Shown one piece after another: positions 36,295 to 45,406 of a stretch of DNA of 64,000 nucleotides; within the stretch, counting starts at the first letter, position 1, and every line of letters starts with the position of its first letter. The position numbers and the translations under genes are program-made. The DNA comes from Lelliottia wanjuensis (GTDB lineage: Bacteria > Pseudomonadota > Gammaproteobacteria > Enterobacterales > Enterobacteriaceae). The stretch covers positions 186,001 through 250,000 of the forward strand of contig NZ_JASSOT010000001.1 in the NCBI RefSeq assembly GCF_030238365.1, given 5' to 3'. A model generated the notes under the pieces. It was not told the DNA's origin. It made no database searches and was given only the letters and a program-made list of their open reading frames with translations.

Positions 36295-38832
36295 ATGAGT
36301 TCTGAATTCAAACGTGTACATTTTAGATATGCGCGTCTGGCGGTTCTGATTGCATTTTCTTTATCATCGACAATGCACGCAGGCTACGCCCGCGAATATT
36401 TTAACCCGGCGCTGCTGGAAGTTGATAACCCCACTTCAAAAGGCACCGATCTTTCTGCCTTTGAAGCGGGTTCCCAGGCACCAGGTAAATATCGTGTCGA
36501 CGTTATTATCAATGACCAGATGGTTGATACACGGGAAATTGAATTCAAATCTGTTCCCTCGGCAAATGGCGATGAAATACTGCAGCCCTGCATCTCCATT
36601 GGCTTATTACAAAGCTACGGCGTGAAAACCGATCTGTTCCCGGAACTAGGTAAAGAGGGCGAGTGCGCAAATCTGGCCGCGATCCCGAAAGCCAAAGCCG
36701 AATTCATGTTTGGCTCGCAGAAGCTGGTGCTGAGCATTCCTCAGGCGGCGCTTTCTCCGCAGGCTCGTGGCTACGTTGCGCCGGACATGTGGGATGAAGG
36801 GATCCCCGCGCTGCTGCTGAACTACAGTGTCAGCGGGGATAATACTTCGTCACGTCATGGTGAGGGGCAGAACAGTAACAGCCAGTACGCGAACCTGCGC
36901 CCTGGTCTGAACCTGGGGCCGTGGCGTTTACGTAACTACACCACCTGGAACCGTGATACGAGCGGGCAGGATAAGTGGGACACGGTGTATACCTATGTCC
37001 AGCGCAACATTATTGCCCTGAAAAGCCAACTGACGATGGGCGACAGCTCATCGCCGTCCGACGTGTTTGACAGCATTCCATTCCGCGGTGCGCAGCTGGC
37101 CTCCGACGATGACATGCTGCCGGACAGCCTGAAAGGCTACGCGCCAGTGGTTCGCGGCATCGCGCGGACCAATGCGCAGGTGGTTATCCGCCAGAACGGC
37201 TATGTGATTTATCAGAGCTACGTGGCGCCAGGTGCATTCGAAATTACCGATATGTATCCGACCGGTGGCTCCGGCGATCTGAATGTGACGGTGAAAGAAG
37301 CGGACGGCAGCGAGCAGAACTTTGTCGTGCCATTTGCTTCTGTTCCGGTATTGCAGCGTGAAGGTCATCTGAAATATAGCCTGACGGCCGGTCAGTACCG
37401 TTCCTACAACAGTGAAGTTGATAAAACGCCGATGGGCCAGGCGACCGCAATCTACGGCTTGCCGCACGGCTTCACGTTGTACGGTGGTTTCCAGGAATCC
37501 AGCCCGTATCAGTCTATTGCGGTGGGTGTGGGTAAAAACATGGGTGATATCGGCGCAATTTCTACCGATGTGACGCAGGCGTGGTCTACGCCGAAGGATC
37601 AGGCGAAAGAGAGCGGTCAGTCATGGCGAATTCGTTACGCCAAAGATTTCGCAGATACGGGCACCAACTTCTCGATTGCCGGTTATCGCTATTCCACTGC
37701 GGGCTATTACGACATGCAGGAAGTGCTGGATTCCTACGGTGACAGCAGCGCGCTGCAGGATCGTCGTCGTAACCGTGCCGAAATGACCGTAAGCCAGACG
37801 CTAGGTAAGGGCATGGGCGCCCTGACAATCAGCGGCGTGAAAGAAGATTACTGGAACAGCGGTAAGTCTATGGAATCTCTGGGCCTGGGGTATAACAACT
37901 CCTGGAACGGAATCTCTTACGGCCTGAACTACACCTACAACAAAAATGGCTACGGTACGGGCGATAACAGCGATACGCAGTATGACAAAGACCAGATCTT
38001 TGCCTTTAACATCAGCATTCCACTGGATCGCTTCCTGAGTAATACCTATGCCAGCTACAGCCTGAACACCAGTAAAGAGGGCAATACCACCCATACCGTT
38101 GGCATGAACGGTTCGGCGATGGAAGGTAACGCCCTGAGCTGGAACGTGCAGCAAGGCTACGGTACTGACGGGGTAGGCAATAGCGGTAACGTGAACGCGG
38201 ATTATCGCGGTACCTATGGTGAGATGAACGGCGGCTACAGCTATGATAACAACTCAGAGCGCATGAACTACGGCATTTCCGGCGGGATTCTGGCTCATGA
38301 AAATGGCGTGACCTTCGCCCAGCCGTTTGGTGAAACCATCGCCCTGGTGAAAGCGCCGGGTGCGAAAGGGGTAGAAGTCTCCAATCAGACCGGTGTCAGC
38401 ACTGACTTCCGCGGTTATACCGTCGTCAGCAATATTTCGCCGTATCGCAAGAACGATATTGCGCTGGATACGGAAAGTATGCCGGATGATGTGGAACTGG
38501 AGTTAACCACCAAAACGGTGATTCCAACTCGCGGAGCGGTAGTGCGTGCGGAATATAAAGCGAATGTGGGTATGCGCATATTGATGACCTTAATTCGTGC
38601 GAACGGTCAGCCGGTTCCATTTGGCGCCACGGTAACTGTAGATGGTGATAACACTGCTCAAGGATTTATCGTTGGGGATGCTGGTCAGGTTTATTTAAGT
38701 GGTCTCAATGAGCAAGGAAATTTACACGTTCTTTGGGGTAAAGGAAGTAATGAGCAATGTCATGTGGCTTTCAATAACTCGAAAGTAAAAGATCAGAATT
38801 CCGTAGCGACTGTCACTGAATCATGTAACTAG
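36295..38832 (+). CDS. Outer membrane fimbrial usher
   Basis: This 845-aa FimD/PapC-type usher has an N-terminal signal peptide, a chaperone-binding N domain (EYFNPALLEVD), a 24-strand barrel with a plug near residues 220-310 and two C-terminal domains. It is a complete usher by length. A paired Cys near the C-terminus (QCHVAF...ESCN) matches the family. A hairpin at 38843-38867 follows its stop. Confidence 0.95.
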   Translation: MSSEFKRVHFRYARLAVLIAFSLSSTMHAGYAREYFNPALLEVDNPTSKGTDLSAFEAGSQAPGKYRVDVIINDQMVDTREIEFKSVPSANGDEILQPCISIGLLQSYGVKTDLFPELGKEGECANLAAIPKAKAEFMFGSQKLVLSIPQAALSPQARGYVAPDMWDEGIPALLLNYSVSGDNTSSRHGEGQNSNSQYANLRPGLNLGPWRLRNYTTWNRDTSGQDKWDTVYTYVQRNIIALKSQLTMGDSSSPSDVFDSIPFRGAQLASDDDMLPDSLKGYAPVVRGIARTNAQVVIRQNGYVIYQSYVAPGAFEITDMYPTGGSGDLNVTVKEADGSEQNFVVPFASVPVLQREGHLKYSLTAGQYRSYNSEVDKTPMGQATAIYGLPHGFTLYGGFQESSPYQSIAVGVGKNMGDIGAISTDVTQAWSTPKDQAKESGQSWRIRYAKDFADTGTNFSIAGYRYSTAGYYDMQEVLDSYGDSSALQDRRRNRAEMTVSQTLGKGMGALTISGVKEDYWNSGKSMESLGLGYNNSWNGISYGLNYTYNKNGYGTGDNSDTQYDKDQIFAFNISIPLDRFLSNTYASYSLNTSKEGNTTHTVGMNGSAMEGNALSWNVQQGYGTDGVGNSGNVNADYRGTYGEMNGGYSYDNNSERMNYGISGGILAHENGVTFAQPFGETIALVKAPGAKGVEVSNQTGVSTDFRGYTVVSNISPYRKNDIALDTESMPDDVELELTTKTVIPTRGAVVRAEYKANVGMRILMTLIRANGQPVPFGATVTVDGDNTAQGFIVGDAGQVYLSGLNEQGNLHVLWGKGSNEQCHVAFNNSKVKDQNSVATVTESCN

Positions 38833-38842
38833 TCCTGTAACA

Positions 38843-38867
38843 GAATCCCCTTGATATAGGGGGATTC
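38843..38867 (+). other. Hairpin between usher and adhesin genes
   Basis: GAATCCCC and GGGGATTC form an 8-bp stem just after the usher stop. There is no T tract, so partial termination or transcript processing is possible. Confidence 0.5.
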
Positions 38868-38921
38868 ATATGAGTTGGATGCATCGTCATATTTAATATG
38901 GCTATGATCCAGGAGAAAAAT

Positions 38922-39887
38922 GTGAGTCTCATTAAATCGAAATTAATCATTTTTGCAGCATGTATTATCATGTCATCTTCCGTATTTGCTCAATCCTGTA
39001 AAGTGGCGACGCTCAGGACGTCCAAGGCGGCGTCTGGAAGTGTTGTGGTTCAAAGAGATGCGCCTGTCGGTACAATTATTTTTGAAGGCGCTACGCAACC
39101 CGTAAGCGATTATGCTGATGGATGTGATACCAATGTAACACTGAAATTCTCGATGACCTATATGTCGGCAACAAAAAGTGCTTATGGCGAACATGTTTAT
39201 GATACAAACGTGCCTGGCGTTGGAATAATATTTGCTACATCAGGGCAAGCCCAAACATATTTTGATAATCCTGCCAATATACTCAATTTCAATGTTGGAA
39301 CAGGGGGGGTCATGAACTGGGATGGTGGTAATATAAAATATATTAAAACAGGCCCCATCGGATCAGGAACGCTGGCAGCAGGTACTTTAGGTGAATTAGC
39401 TTTACTTGGGTTTGATGGCGCTTATCATACCGCTATTGATTTTAATATGGATGCGGCAGTAATCACTTCACTTGCCTGTTCAATCACCACCCCAAAACTA
39501 ACATTTCCGCTGGGTACAGTACCGGTATCTGAGTTTGGAGAAACCATAGGTTTTACGCCAGTTGAAACCAATTCGCAGAACCTGGGATTAGATTGCGATG
39601 CTGACGCTAATATTAACGTTCAATTAAGTGGTACACAAAATCCTGATGTTTCCGACGCTAGTGTTCTGGCGTTGAATGGGCAAGGTACAGATGGTGTGGC
39701 ATCGGGGCTCGGCGTGCAATTACTTTATAACGATGCGCCTCTAAAAATTAATGAAAGTATTGTGATGAAAAAATCCGCTGGTGGGCAAGAGATGTTGCCA
39801 ATTGTCGCACGTTATTATCAGACTAAATCGACGGTGATGCCCGGTGACGCCAGCACATCCGCAACGCTCACATTAACGTATCAATAA
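38922..39887 (+). CDS. Two-domain tip adhesin of the fimbria
   Basis: This 321-aa protein has a signal peptide (SLIKSKLIIFAACIIMSSSVFA), an N-terminal receptor-binding domain (about residues 25-185, with two Cys) and a C-terminal pilin domain beginning ACSITTPKLTFPLG and ending LTLTYQ. A GTG start at 38922 is preferred because AGGAG lies six bases before it and a clean signal peptide starts there; the ATGs at 38898 and 38904 lack this. The N-domain is more AT-rich than its neighbours and its receptor is unknown. Confidence 0.8.
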   Translation: MSLIKSKLIIFAACIIMSSSVFAQSCKVATLRTSKAASGSVVVQRDAPVGTIIFEGATQPVSDYADGCDTNVTLKFSMTYMSATKSAYGEHVYDTNVPGVGIIFATSGQAQTYFDNPANILNFNVGTGGVMNWDGGNIKYIKTGPIGSGTLAAGTLGELALLGFDGAYHTAIDFNMDAAVITSLACSITTPKLTFPLGTVPVSEFGETIGFTPVETNSQNLGLDCDADANINVQLSGTQNPDVSDASVLALNGQGTDGVASGLGVQLLYNDAPLKINESIVMKKSAGGQEMLPIVARYYQTKSTVMPGDASTSATLTLTYQ

Positions 39888-39942
39888 TATCAGTAGCGGC
39901 TATTAACTGCGTTATTACATAATCTATTTCAAAGGTATTACT

Positions 39943-40476
39943 ATGAAATCTACCCATTTATTCTCGACCCTTGCGATTACCCTTTGCGCGACATTATTGA
40001 CCGCGAATGTTTTTGCCGCCAACAGTGTCAGCATTGACATCAAAGGCAAAGTCATCGCCTCACCCTGTACCACCGTAAACGGTGGTGAAGCCACCAAAGC
40101 CGTTGCTTTGGGCGACACCATCGGCGCAGATACCTTAGCCACCGCGGGATCCGGTACTCCTCTGGTGAAATTCGAACTTCCTCTGACGGGCTGCCCGGCT
40201 GGCACCACGAATATCAAAGCCACCTTCAGTGGCACGGCGGACGGCACCACCACTACGATGTGGAAAAACACCGCGGCGACACCGGCGCCTAACACTGCCA
40301 TCGAACTGTCAAACCAGACGGGCAGCGCACTGATCAGCAACGGATCCTCCATTACTGAGGCTGTCACCTCCGGTACCGCCACATTCAAACTCCAGGCTCG
40401 CGCATATTCTGCAGCGGGCTCGGCTACCCCGGGTGATATTGAATCGGTGATTGTTGCCACCTTCGAATATCAGTAA
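39943..40476 (+). CDS. Minor fimbrial subunit
   Basis: This 177-aa pilin has a signal peptide ending VFA, mature ANSVSIDIKGKVIASPCTTV, the partner Cys in LTGCPAGTT and a C-terminal VATFEYQ strand. It probably acts as an adaptor or alternative shaft subunit. It is 55 bases after the adhesin gene. Confidence 0.9.
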   Translation: MKSTHLFSTLAITLCATLLTANVFAANSVSIDIKGKVIASPCTTVNGGEATKAVALGDTIGADTLATAGSGTPLVKFELPLTGCPAGTTNIKATFSGTADGTTTTMWKNTAATPAPNTAIELSNQTGSALISNGSSITEAVTSGTATFKLQARAYSAAGSATPGDIESVIVATFEYQ

Positions 40477-40518
40477 TACCAGGCTCTGTATTGTCATAAA
40501 AATATTCAGGAGAGATTC

Positions 40519-41025
40519 ATGAAGGGATATCTGGCAGCAGTGGTTTTGCCATTAATACTTGCAGGCGGAGCGGCACACGCAGCGGGAACCAGTATCGATG
40601 TCAAAGGACGCGTTGTTGCCAATCCTTGCACGGTGGATACCGATTCAGTGAAGAAAAATATTACGGTGCCCTCTACTCAGGCGCATGCCCTGATTGACCC
40701 CGCCAGCGGCGGGGACTGGGTTAATTTTTCTCTCGACGTGAATAAATGCCCGGTCTATCTAAAAACCGTGACGGTGACCTTTACCGGCCCGGCTGATAAA
40801 GATGACGCCACAACCTATCAGAATACAGGTGACGCAAAGAATGTATCCTTGCAGTTGGCTGCCAGTGACATCAATTACGGCAACGGCAGCACTCTGCAGG
40901 TCAACGTGGATCAATCTGCGCACAGCGCGACATTCCCGCTCGCTGCCAGAATGTACTCCGCCAAAGGTGGGGCTACCCAGGGCTCTTTTGGCGCAGTCGT
41001 CAATTTCGATTTTACCTATCAGTAA
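40519..41025 (+). CDS. Minor fimbrial subunit
   Basis: This 168-aa pilin shares its layout with the preceding subunit: signal peptide ending AHA, mature TSIDVKGRVVANPCTVD, second Cys in VNKCPVYLK and C-terminal NFDFTYQ. The resemblance suggests the two arose by duplication. It is the last gene of the fimbrial operon. Confidence 0.9.
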   Translation: MKGYLAAVVLPLILAGGAAHAAGTSIDVKGRVVANPCTVDTDSVKKNITVPSTQAHALIDPASGGDWVNFSLDVNKCPVYLKTVTVTFTGPADKDDATTYQNTGDAKNVSLQLAASDINYGNGSTLQVNVDQSAHSATFPLAARMYSAKGGATQGSFGAVVNFDFTYQ

Positions 41026-41030
41026 TCGCT

Positions 41031-41058
41031 CCGCACCTGGAATGTGCTCCAGGTGCGG
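41031..41058. terminator. Bidirectional hairpin between fimbrial operon and ppk2
   Basis: CCGCACCTGG and CCAGGTGCGG form a perfect 10-bp stem around an 8-base loop, between the convergent pilin and ppk2 genes. Confidence 0.75.
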
Positions 41059-41063
41059 CACAT

Positions 41064-41882
41064 TTAAAACCGTTCCGTAATATATCTGAACGGATAATCC
41101 GTCGGTTTCACCTTACCCACCTTCCGCTTCGGCAGTTTCACCGGCTCGACGGGCAGCGTCTTGTAAGGGATCTGCGACAGCAGATGAGAGATGACATTCA
41201 GCCGCACCCGTTTTTTGTCCTCGGATCGCGCAACAAACCACGGCGCCCAGGCGGTATCGGTGGCGGCAAACATCGCGTCGCGCGCTTCGGTGTATTTATC
41301 CCACAGCTTGAAGGATTTGATGTCCATCGGCGACAGCTTCCAGGTTTTGCGCCCGTCATCAATGCGATCGCGCAGGCGGCGCTCCTGCTCTTTGGGCGTC
41401 ACCTCCAGCCAGTATTTGATCAGGATAATGCCCGCATCCACCATCGCATGCTCCATGGTCGGCGTGCCATCGAGAAACTTTTGCACCTGTTCCGGCGTGC
41501 AGAATCCCATCACGCGCTCCACGCCCGCGCGGTTGTACCAGCTGCGGTCGAAAATCACGATTTCACCCGCCGAGGGCAGATGCGACACGTAGCGCTGGAA
41601 ATAGAGCTGGCTTTTCTCTTTCTCGGTAGGCGCGGGCAGGGCAACGACGCGGAACACGCGCGGGCTGACGCGCTCGGTGATGGCCTTAATGGTGCCGCCT
41701 TTGCCTGCGCCGTCGCGGCCTTCAAACACCACGCAGACTTTCAGACCTTTGCTGACCACCCACTGCTGGAGCTTGACCAGCTCTACGTGAAGACGCCGCA
41801 GCTCCTTTTCATACGCCTTGTCCTTCAGCGGCTGGGGCGTGCTTTTTTCTGCCGGGCTTTTCGCTTTCTTGATATTTGCCAT
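41064..41882 (-). CDS. ppk2: Polyphosphate kinase 2
   Basis: This 272-aa PPK2-family enzyme phosphorylates nucleotides from polyphosphate in the cytosol. Walker A is FEGRDGAGKGGTI and Walker B is IFDRSWYNRAGVERVMGF; the lid region with ERRLRDRIDD is present. The start follows GAGGATCGTT. The length fits the one-domain class that favours nucleoside diphosphates. It is not functionally linked to its fimbrial neighbour as far as can be seen. Confidence 0.93.
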   Translation of the reverse strand: MANIKKAKSPAEKSTPQPLKDKAYEKELRRLHVELVKLQQWVVSKGLKVCVVFEGRDGAGKGGTIKAITERVSPRVFRVVALPAPTEKEKSQLYFQRYVSHLPSAGEIVIFDRSWYNRAGVERVMGFCTPEQVQKFLDGTPTMEHAMVDAGIILIKYWLEVTPKEQERRLRDRIDDGRKTWKLSPMDIKSFKLWDKYTEARDAMFAATDTAWAPWFVARSEDKKRVRLNVISHLLSQIPYKTLPVEPVKLPKRKVGKVKPTDYPFRYITERF

Positions 41883-42133
41883 AACGATCCTCTGCAGCTG
41901 GAGGGAGGGGTAACTCTTTGAAGTGTAATCGTGCCAGCCGACTCTCGCGGGAAATATTAGTGATACTGTATATTTATACAGCCATCGGTGAAATCCTCAT
42001 TTTTCCCGCAGTGGAATATTCACAACCCTACCCGAATTGATGGATTAACGTGCCAGAGCGCCAATTCGAACTGGCTCACCATACCAGTTTGTTCAATAAT
42101 GGCTGTTGCAAATTTTTAACAAATGGCTGTGGT

Positions 42134-43309
42134 ATGAAAAAAACCGTTTTTTCACTGGCGCTGGGCACCTTTGGTTTAGGGATGGCGGAGTTTGGCATCA
42201 TGGGCGTGCTGACCGAGCTGGCGCAGGATACCGGCATTTCGATTCCCTCCGCCGGGAGCATGATTTCGTATTACGCCTTTGGCGTGGTGATTGGCGCACC
42301 GATCATCGCGTTGTTTTCAAATAAGTTCTCGCTCAAGACGGTTTTGCTGTTCCTGGTCGCCCTGTGCGTGGCCGGGAACGCCATTTTTACCTTCTCCACC
42401 TCCTATTTCTGGCTGGCCGTCGGGCGGCTGGTGTCCGGTTTTCCGCACGGGGCATTTTTCGGCGTCGGGGCGATTATCCTGTCGAAAATCGCGCCGCCGG
42501 GAAAAGTCACCCTCGCCGTGTCGGGGATGATTGCCGGGATGACGGTCGCCAACCTGGTCGGCGTGCCGCTCGGCACCTGGCTCGGGCATGAATACAACTG
42601 GCGCTACACCTTCTTCCTGATTGCGGCGTTTGACGCCCTGGTGATCCTCTCGGTGATCTTCTGGGTGCCGACGCTGTACGACAAGGCGGAAACCCGGCTC
42701 ACGGAGCAGTTTCACTTTCTGAAGAAGCCGGAAGCCTGGCTGATTTTTGCCGCGACGATGTTCGGCAATGCCGGGGTGTTTGCGTGGTTCAGCTTTGTGA
42801 AGCCGTTTATGGTCAACGTCTCCGGATTTTCGCCGGGCTTTATGACCGTCATCATGATGCTGATGGGGCTCGGGATGGTGCTGGGGAATCTGCTCAGCGG
42901 CAAACTGTCCGGGCGTTACAGCCCGCTGCGCATTGCGGCCACTACCGATCTGGTGATTGTTCTGTCGCTGCTGATGCTGTTCGCCTTCGGTGAAAATCAG
43001 TCGGCGTCACTGGTGATGGGCTTTATCTGCTGCGCGGGTCTGTTCGCGCTGTCGGCACCGCTGCAAATTATGCTCCTGCAAAACGCGCAGGGCGGTGAAC
43101 TGCTGGGCGCGGCGGGCGGGCAAGTGGCCTTTAACCTCGGCAGCGCGATTGGGGCTTATTTTGGCGGGATGATGATTATCCTCGGCTACAGCTGGAGCTA
43201 CGTGACGTTACCGGCGGCGCTCCTCTCGTTCGCCGCCATGTCGTCCCTGCTGCTGTATGGCCGTCAGAAAGCCAAACGGGCTCAGGCTAACGCCCGCGCG
43301 TTAGCCTGA
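42134..43309 (+). CDS. araJ: MFS transporter AraJ
   Basis: This 391-aa major facilitator protein is close to E. coli AraJ along its whole length (MKKxxxSLALGTFGLGMAEFGIMGVLTELA). It has twelve helices and the MFS loop motifs. The ATG at 42134 is chosen for this family N-terminus, although its ribosome site is weak. In E. coli araJ is arabinose-induced, but no araC-type site is clear here and the gene is not at its E. coli location. The substrate is unknown. Confidence 0.9.
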   Translation: MKKTVFSLALGTFGLGMAEFGIMGVLTELAQDTGISIPSAGSMISYYAFGVVIGAPIIALFSNKFSLKTVLLFLVALCVAGNAIFTFSTSYFWLAVGRLVSGFPHGAFFGVGAIILSKIAPPGKVTLAVSGMIAGMTVANLVGVPLGTWLGHEYNWRYTFFLIAAFDALVILSVIFWVPTLYDKAETRLTEQFHFLKKPEAWLIFAATMFGNAGVFAWFSFVKPFMVNVSGFSPGFMTVIMMLMGLGMVLGNLLSGKLSGRYSPLRIAATTDLVIVLSLLMLFAFGENQSASLVMGFICCAGLFALSAPLQIMLLQNAQGGELLGAAGGQVAFNLGSAIGAYFGGMMIILGYSWSYVTLPAALLSFAAMSSLLLYGRQKAKRAQANARALA

Positions 43310-43315
43310 TTGCCG

Positions 43316-44407
43316 TTACGGAAGGTAAGGTTCGCCGAGGGTCAGCATTAACCGGTTGGCCCAGGCGAAAAACGCCGCAGACTGCACCAAATCGAGCTGT
43401 TCAAGCGTGTCCAGCTTCTGCTTCTCCAGTGCCGCCAGATGCGCGGGCGTGACCGCCGGTGGCGTCACGGAGAGCGCCGCCGCAAAATCAATTTCCGCCT
43501 GCCAGCGCGCAGACTGCCCATCGCTTAACGACTGCCCCGGACGCACCGCCAGCAGCGCTTCTACGGCGTTATCATCCTTCGACAGCTGGCTGGCTTTCCG
43601 CGCATGGACAGATGCGCAGTAGATGCAGCCGTTGACCTTGCTGGTCACCGTCGCCGCCAGTTCACGCTCCGCGCGCGGCAGGCCGCCCGGCGTGTAAAAA
43701 ATCCCTTTATCGGTCAGCGTGCGTTGTTCCAGCACCGGCAGATTACGCGCCAGCAGGCGGAAATAGTCAGAGTCCGTGTGGCCGAATTTCGCCAGAGTCG
43801 CCTGTTCGTCAGCGTTAAATTCCGCCAGCGGTTTTGACGCCAGCCACGGCTCCCAGCCCAGCTCCTGCTGGGTAAACTGCACCGGTGCCGCTTTGCCGCT
43901 TTTGGTGGCTGGCGTGGCGTGCCAAATCCCCGCCACAACCGGCGTGTCGCTGGCAGCGATGCTTTTATCATTTAGCAAGCGCAGCCCGGCGACGAGACGG
44001 CTCTGGAAACTGACAAACGCGATTAGCTGGGCCAGCGTCACGATCGCCTCTTTACTCCATCCCGCCTGGGTCAGCGCAGTTAACGCGCCGGGTGTGGCCT
44101 CGACGGGAGAAAACGTCAGCAGGCGCGCGAAGGTGATCGCGGGCGTGAGCCGTAAAGAGGTGGGATCGGCCAGACCAAACCCGGCGTAGTGCGCGGCCAG
44201 CGCATCGGCGCGGTGCCACTTCGCGACTTTCGCGGCCACTGCCACGCGCTCATCCAGCTGGAACGCCGCGTCCTGCTGGCTAAAGAGCGTTTCATAGCTG
44301 CCCTGCGCATGACGGGTGGCGGCATCGCGGGTCGCACGCGCCGTCGCCAGCGGCGAACCGGGTGCGATCTCCGCTAATTCAGCAACAATATCCTGACTTA
44401 AAGACAT
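43316..44407 (-). CDS. AhpD-like alkylhydroperoxidase domain protein
   Basis: This 363-aa protein has a carboxymuconolactone-decarboxylase/AhpD-type domain. Its C-terminal half carries the redox motif NGCIYCASVHARKAS (CxxCxxxH). The N-terminal half is a second related helical domain. It belongs to a group repeatedly found with luciferase-like monooxygenases and peptide-type ABC transporters. It is last in the five-gene upstream operon, nine bases after the monooxygenase. The reaction is unproven. Confidence 0.82.
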   Translation of the reverse strand: MSLSQDIVAELAEIAPGSPLATARATRDAATRHAQGSYETLFSQQDAAFQLDERVAVAAKVAKWHRADALAAHYAGFGLADPTSLRLTPAITFARLLTFSPVEATPGALTALTQAGWSKEAIVTLAQLIAFVSFQSRLVAGLRLLNDKSIAASDTPVVAGIWHATPATKSGKAAPVQFTQQELGWEPWLASKPLAEFNADEQATLAKFGHTDSDYFRLLARNLPVLEQRTLTDKGIFYTPGGLPRAERELAATVTSKVNGCIYCASVHARKASQLSKDDNAVEALLAVRPGQSLSDGQSARWQAEIDFAAALSVTPPAVTPAHLAALEKQKLDTLEQLDLVQSAAFFAWANRLMLTLGEPYLP

Positions 44408-44416
44408 AGAAACTCC

Positions 44417-45406
44417 TTAAAGAAGTTGAGGGGCGATATGTTCAGCAATCAGCTCAATGGAACGCAGAGTGTCCCGGTGAGACGGTTCAACGGAGTGGAC
44501 CTGGAATGAAATATCCGTCGCCCGTTTAAGGACCGAATCCTCAGCCAGCGACGCCAGCACGGTGTTCGGCGCGCCGATATGAGCGTCGAACTGGCGGATA
44601 TAATCCGTGACACTGTCACCTGTGACGGTGTGGCCCGCCGCGCTGTGTGCCTGAGCCTGGCGGGTTAAACCGGGCGTCGCGACTTTCAGGGCGTACTCAT
44701 CGCTGTCCGCGACAAACGCCGTGCGCGAGGCCAGAATTCTCGGGGCAATGCCCGAAGGCAGCGCGGCGAGATAGGCGTCGATAATCGGGTTCTGGATCTG
44801 GTCGAGGGTGAGAGCGAGCTGGTCCGCCGGGCGCGGCTGAGTGCGGGACAACATCAGCCCGTGCCCGGCCTGCGCTGCCCGTACCGCGCCGTCGACGGAA
44901 AAGGTCGCGATCCACACGCGCTCCGCCAGCTGTGGCGCAGGCGGGTAAAGATGGTTGTCCGGATGGGCGAGTGAATCCCCGCGCCAGGCGCTCTGGATCA
45001 GGTGCAAATGGTCGGCAAAGGTCGCGCCGCGCTGTTCAAACGTCAGGCCAAACGGCAGAAATGAGGTCGGCGTGCCGCCGGAGCCAAAACCGACTTCGAG
45101 ACGACCGTCCGCCAGCAGATCCAGCACTGCCGCGTCTTCCGCGACGCGCAGCGGGTTTTCCATCGGCAGGGTGATAATCGCTGTGCCCAGACGGATGGTT
45201 TCCGTTTGCGCCGCAACGTGGGCGAGGAACACCAGCGGAGACGGCAGGCCGCCTTCGCGCTCGTGGAAATGGTGCTGCGCAATCCAGGCCGTATCAAAAC
45301 CGTGGCGCTCCGCATGGCGGATCTGTTCGGTCGCCAGGCGATAACGCTCTTTGGCTGGAGCGTCGTCCAGCAGGCGGGTAAAGAATCCCAGGCGTTTACG
45401 CGTCAT
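44417..45406 (-). CDS. Luciferase-like FMN-dependent monooxygenase
   Basis: This 329-aa TIM-barrel enzyme is of the bacterial luciferase-like monooxygenase class, KPN_01858-like. Typical segments are AWIAQHHFHEREGGLPSPLVFLAHVAAQT and RLEVGFGSGG. It would use reduced FMN and oxygen on an organic substrate, possibly organosulfur or another compound delivered by the adjacent ABC transporter. It overlaps the ATPase gene by four bases. Confidence 0.85.
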   Translation of the reverse strand: MTRKRLGFFTRLLDDAPAKERYRLATEQIRHAERHGFDTAWIAQHHFHEREGGLPSPLVFLAHVAAQTETIRLGTAIITLPMENPLRVAEDAAVLDLLADGRLEVGFGSGGTPTSFLPFGLTFEQRGATFADHLHLIQSAWRGDSLAHPDNHLYPPAPQLAERVWIATFSVDGAVRAAQAGHGLMLSRTQPRPADQLALTLDQIQNPIIDAYLAALPSGIAPRILASRTAFVADSDEYALKVATPGLTRQAQAHSAAGHTVTGDSVTDYIRQFDAHIGAPNTVLASLAEDSVLKRATDISFQVHSVEPSHRDTLRSIELIAEHIAPQLL

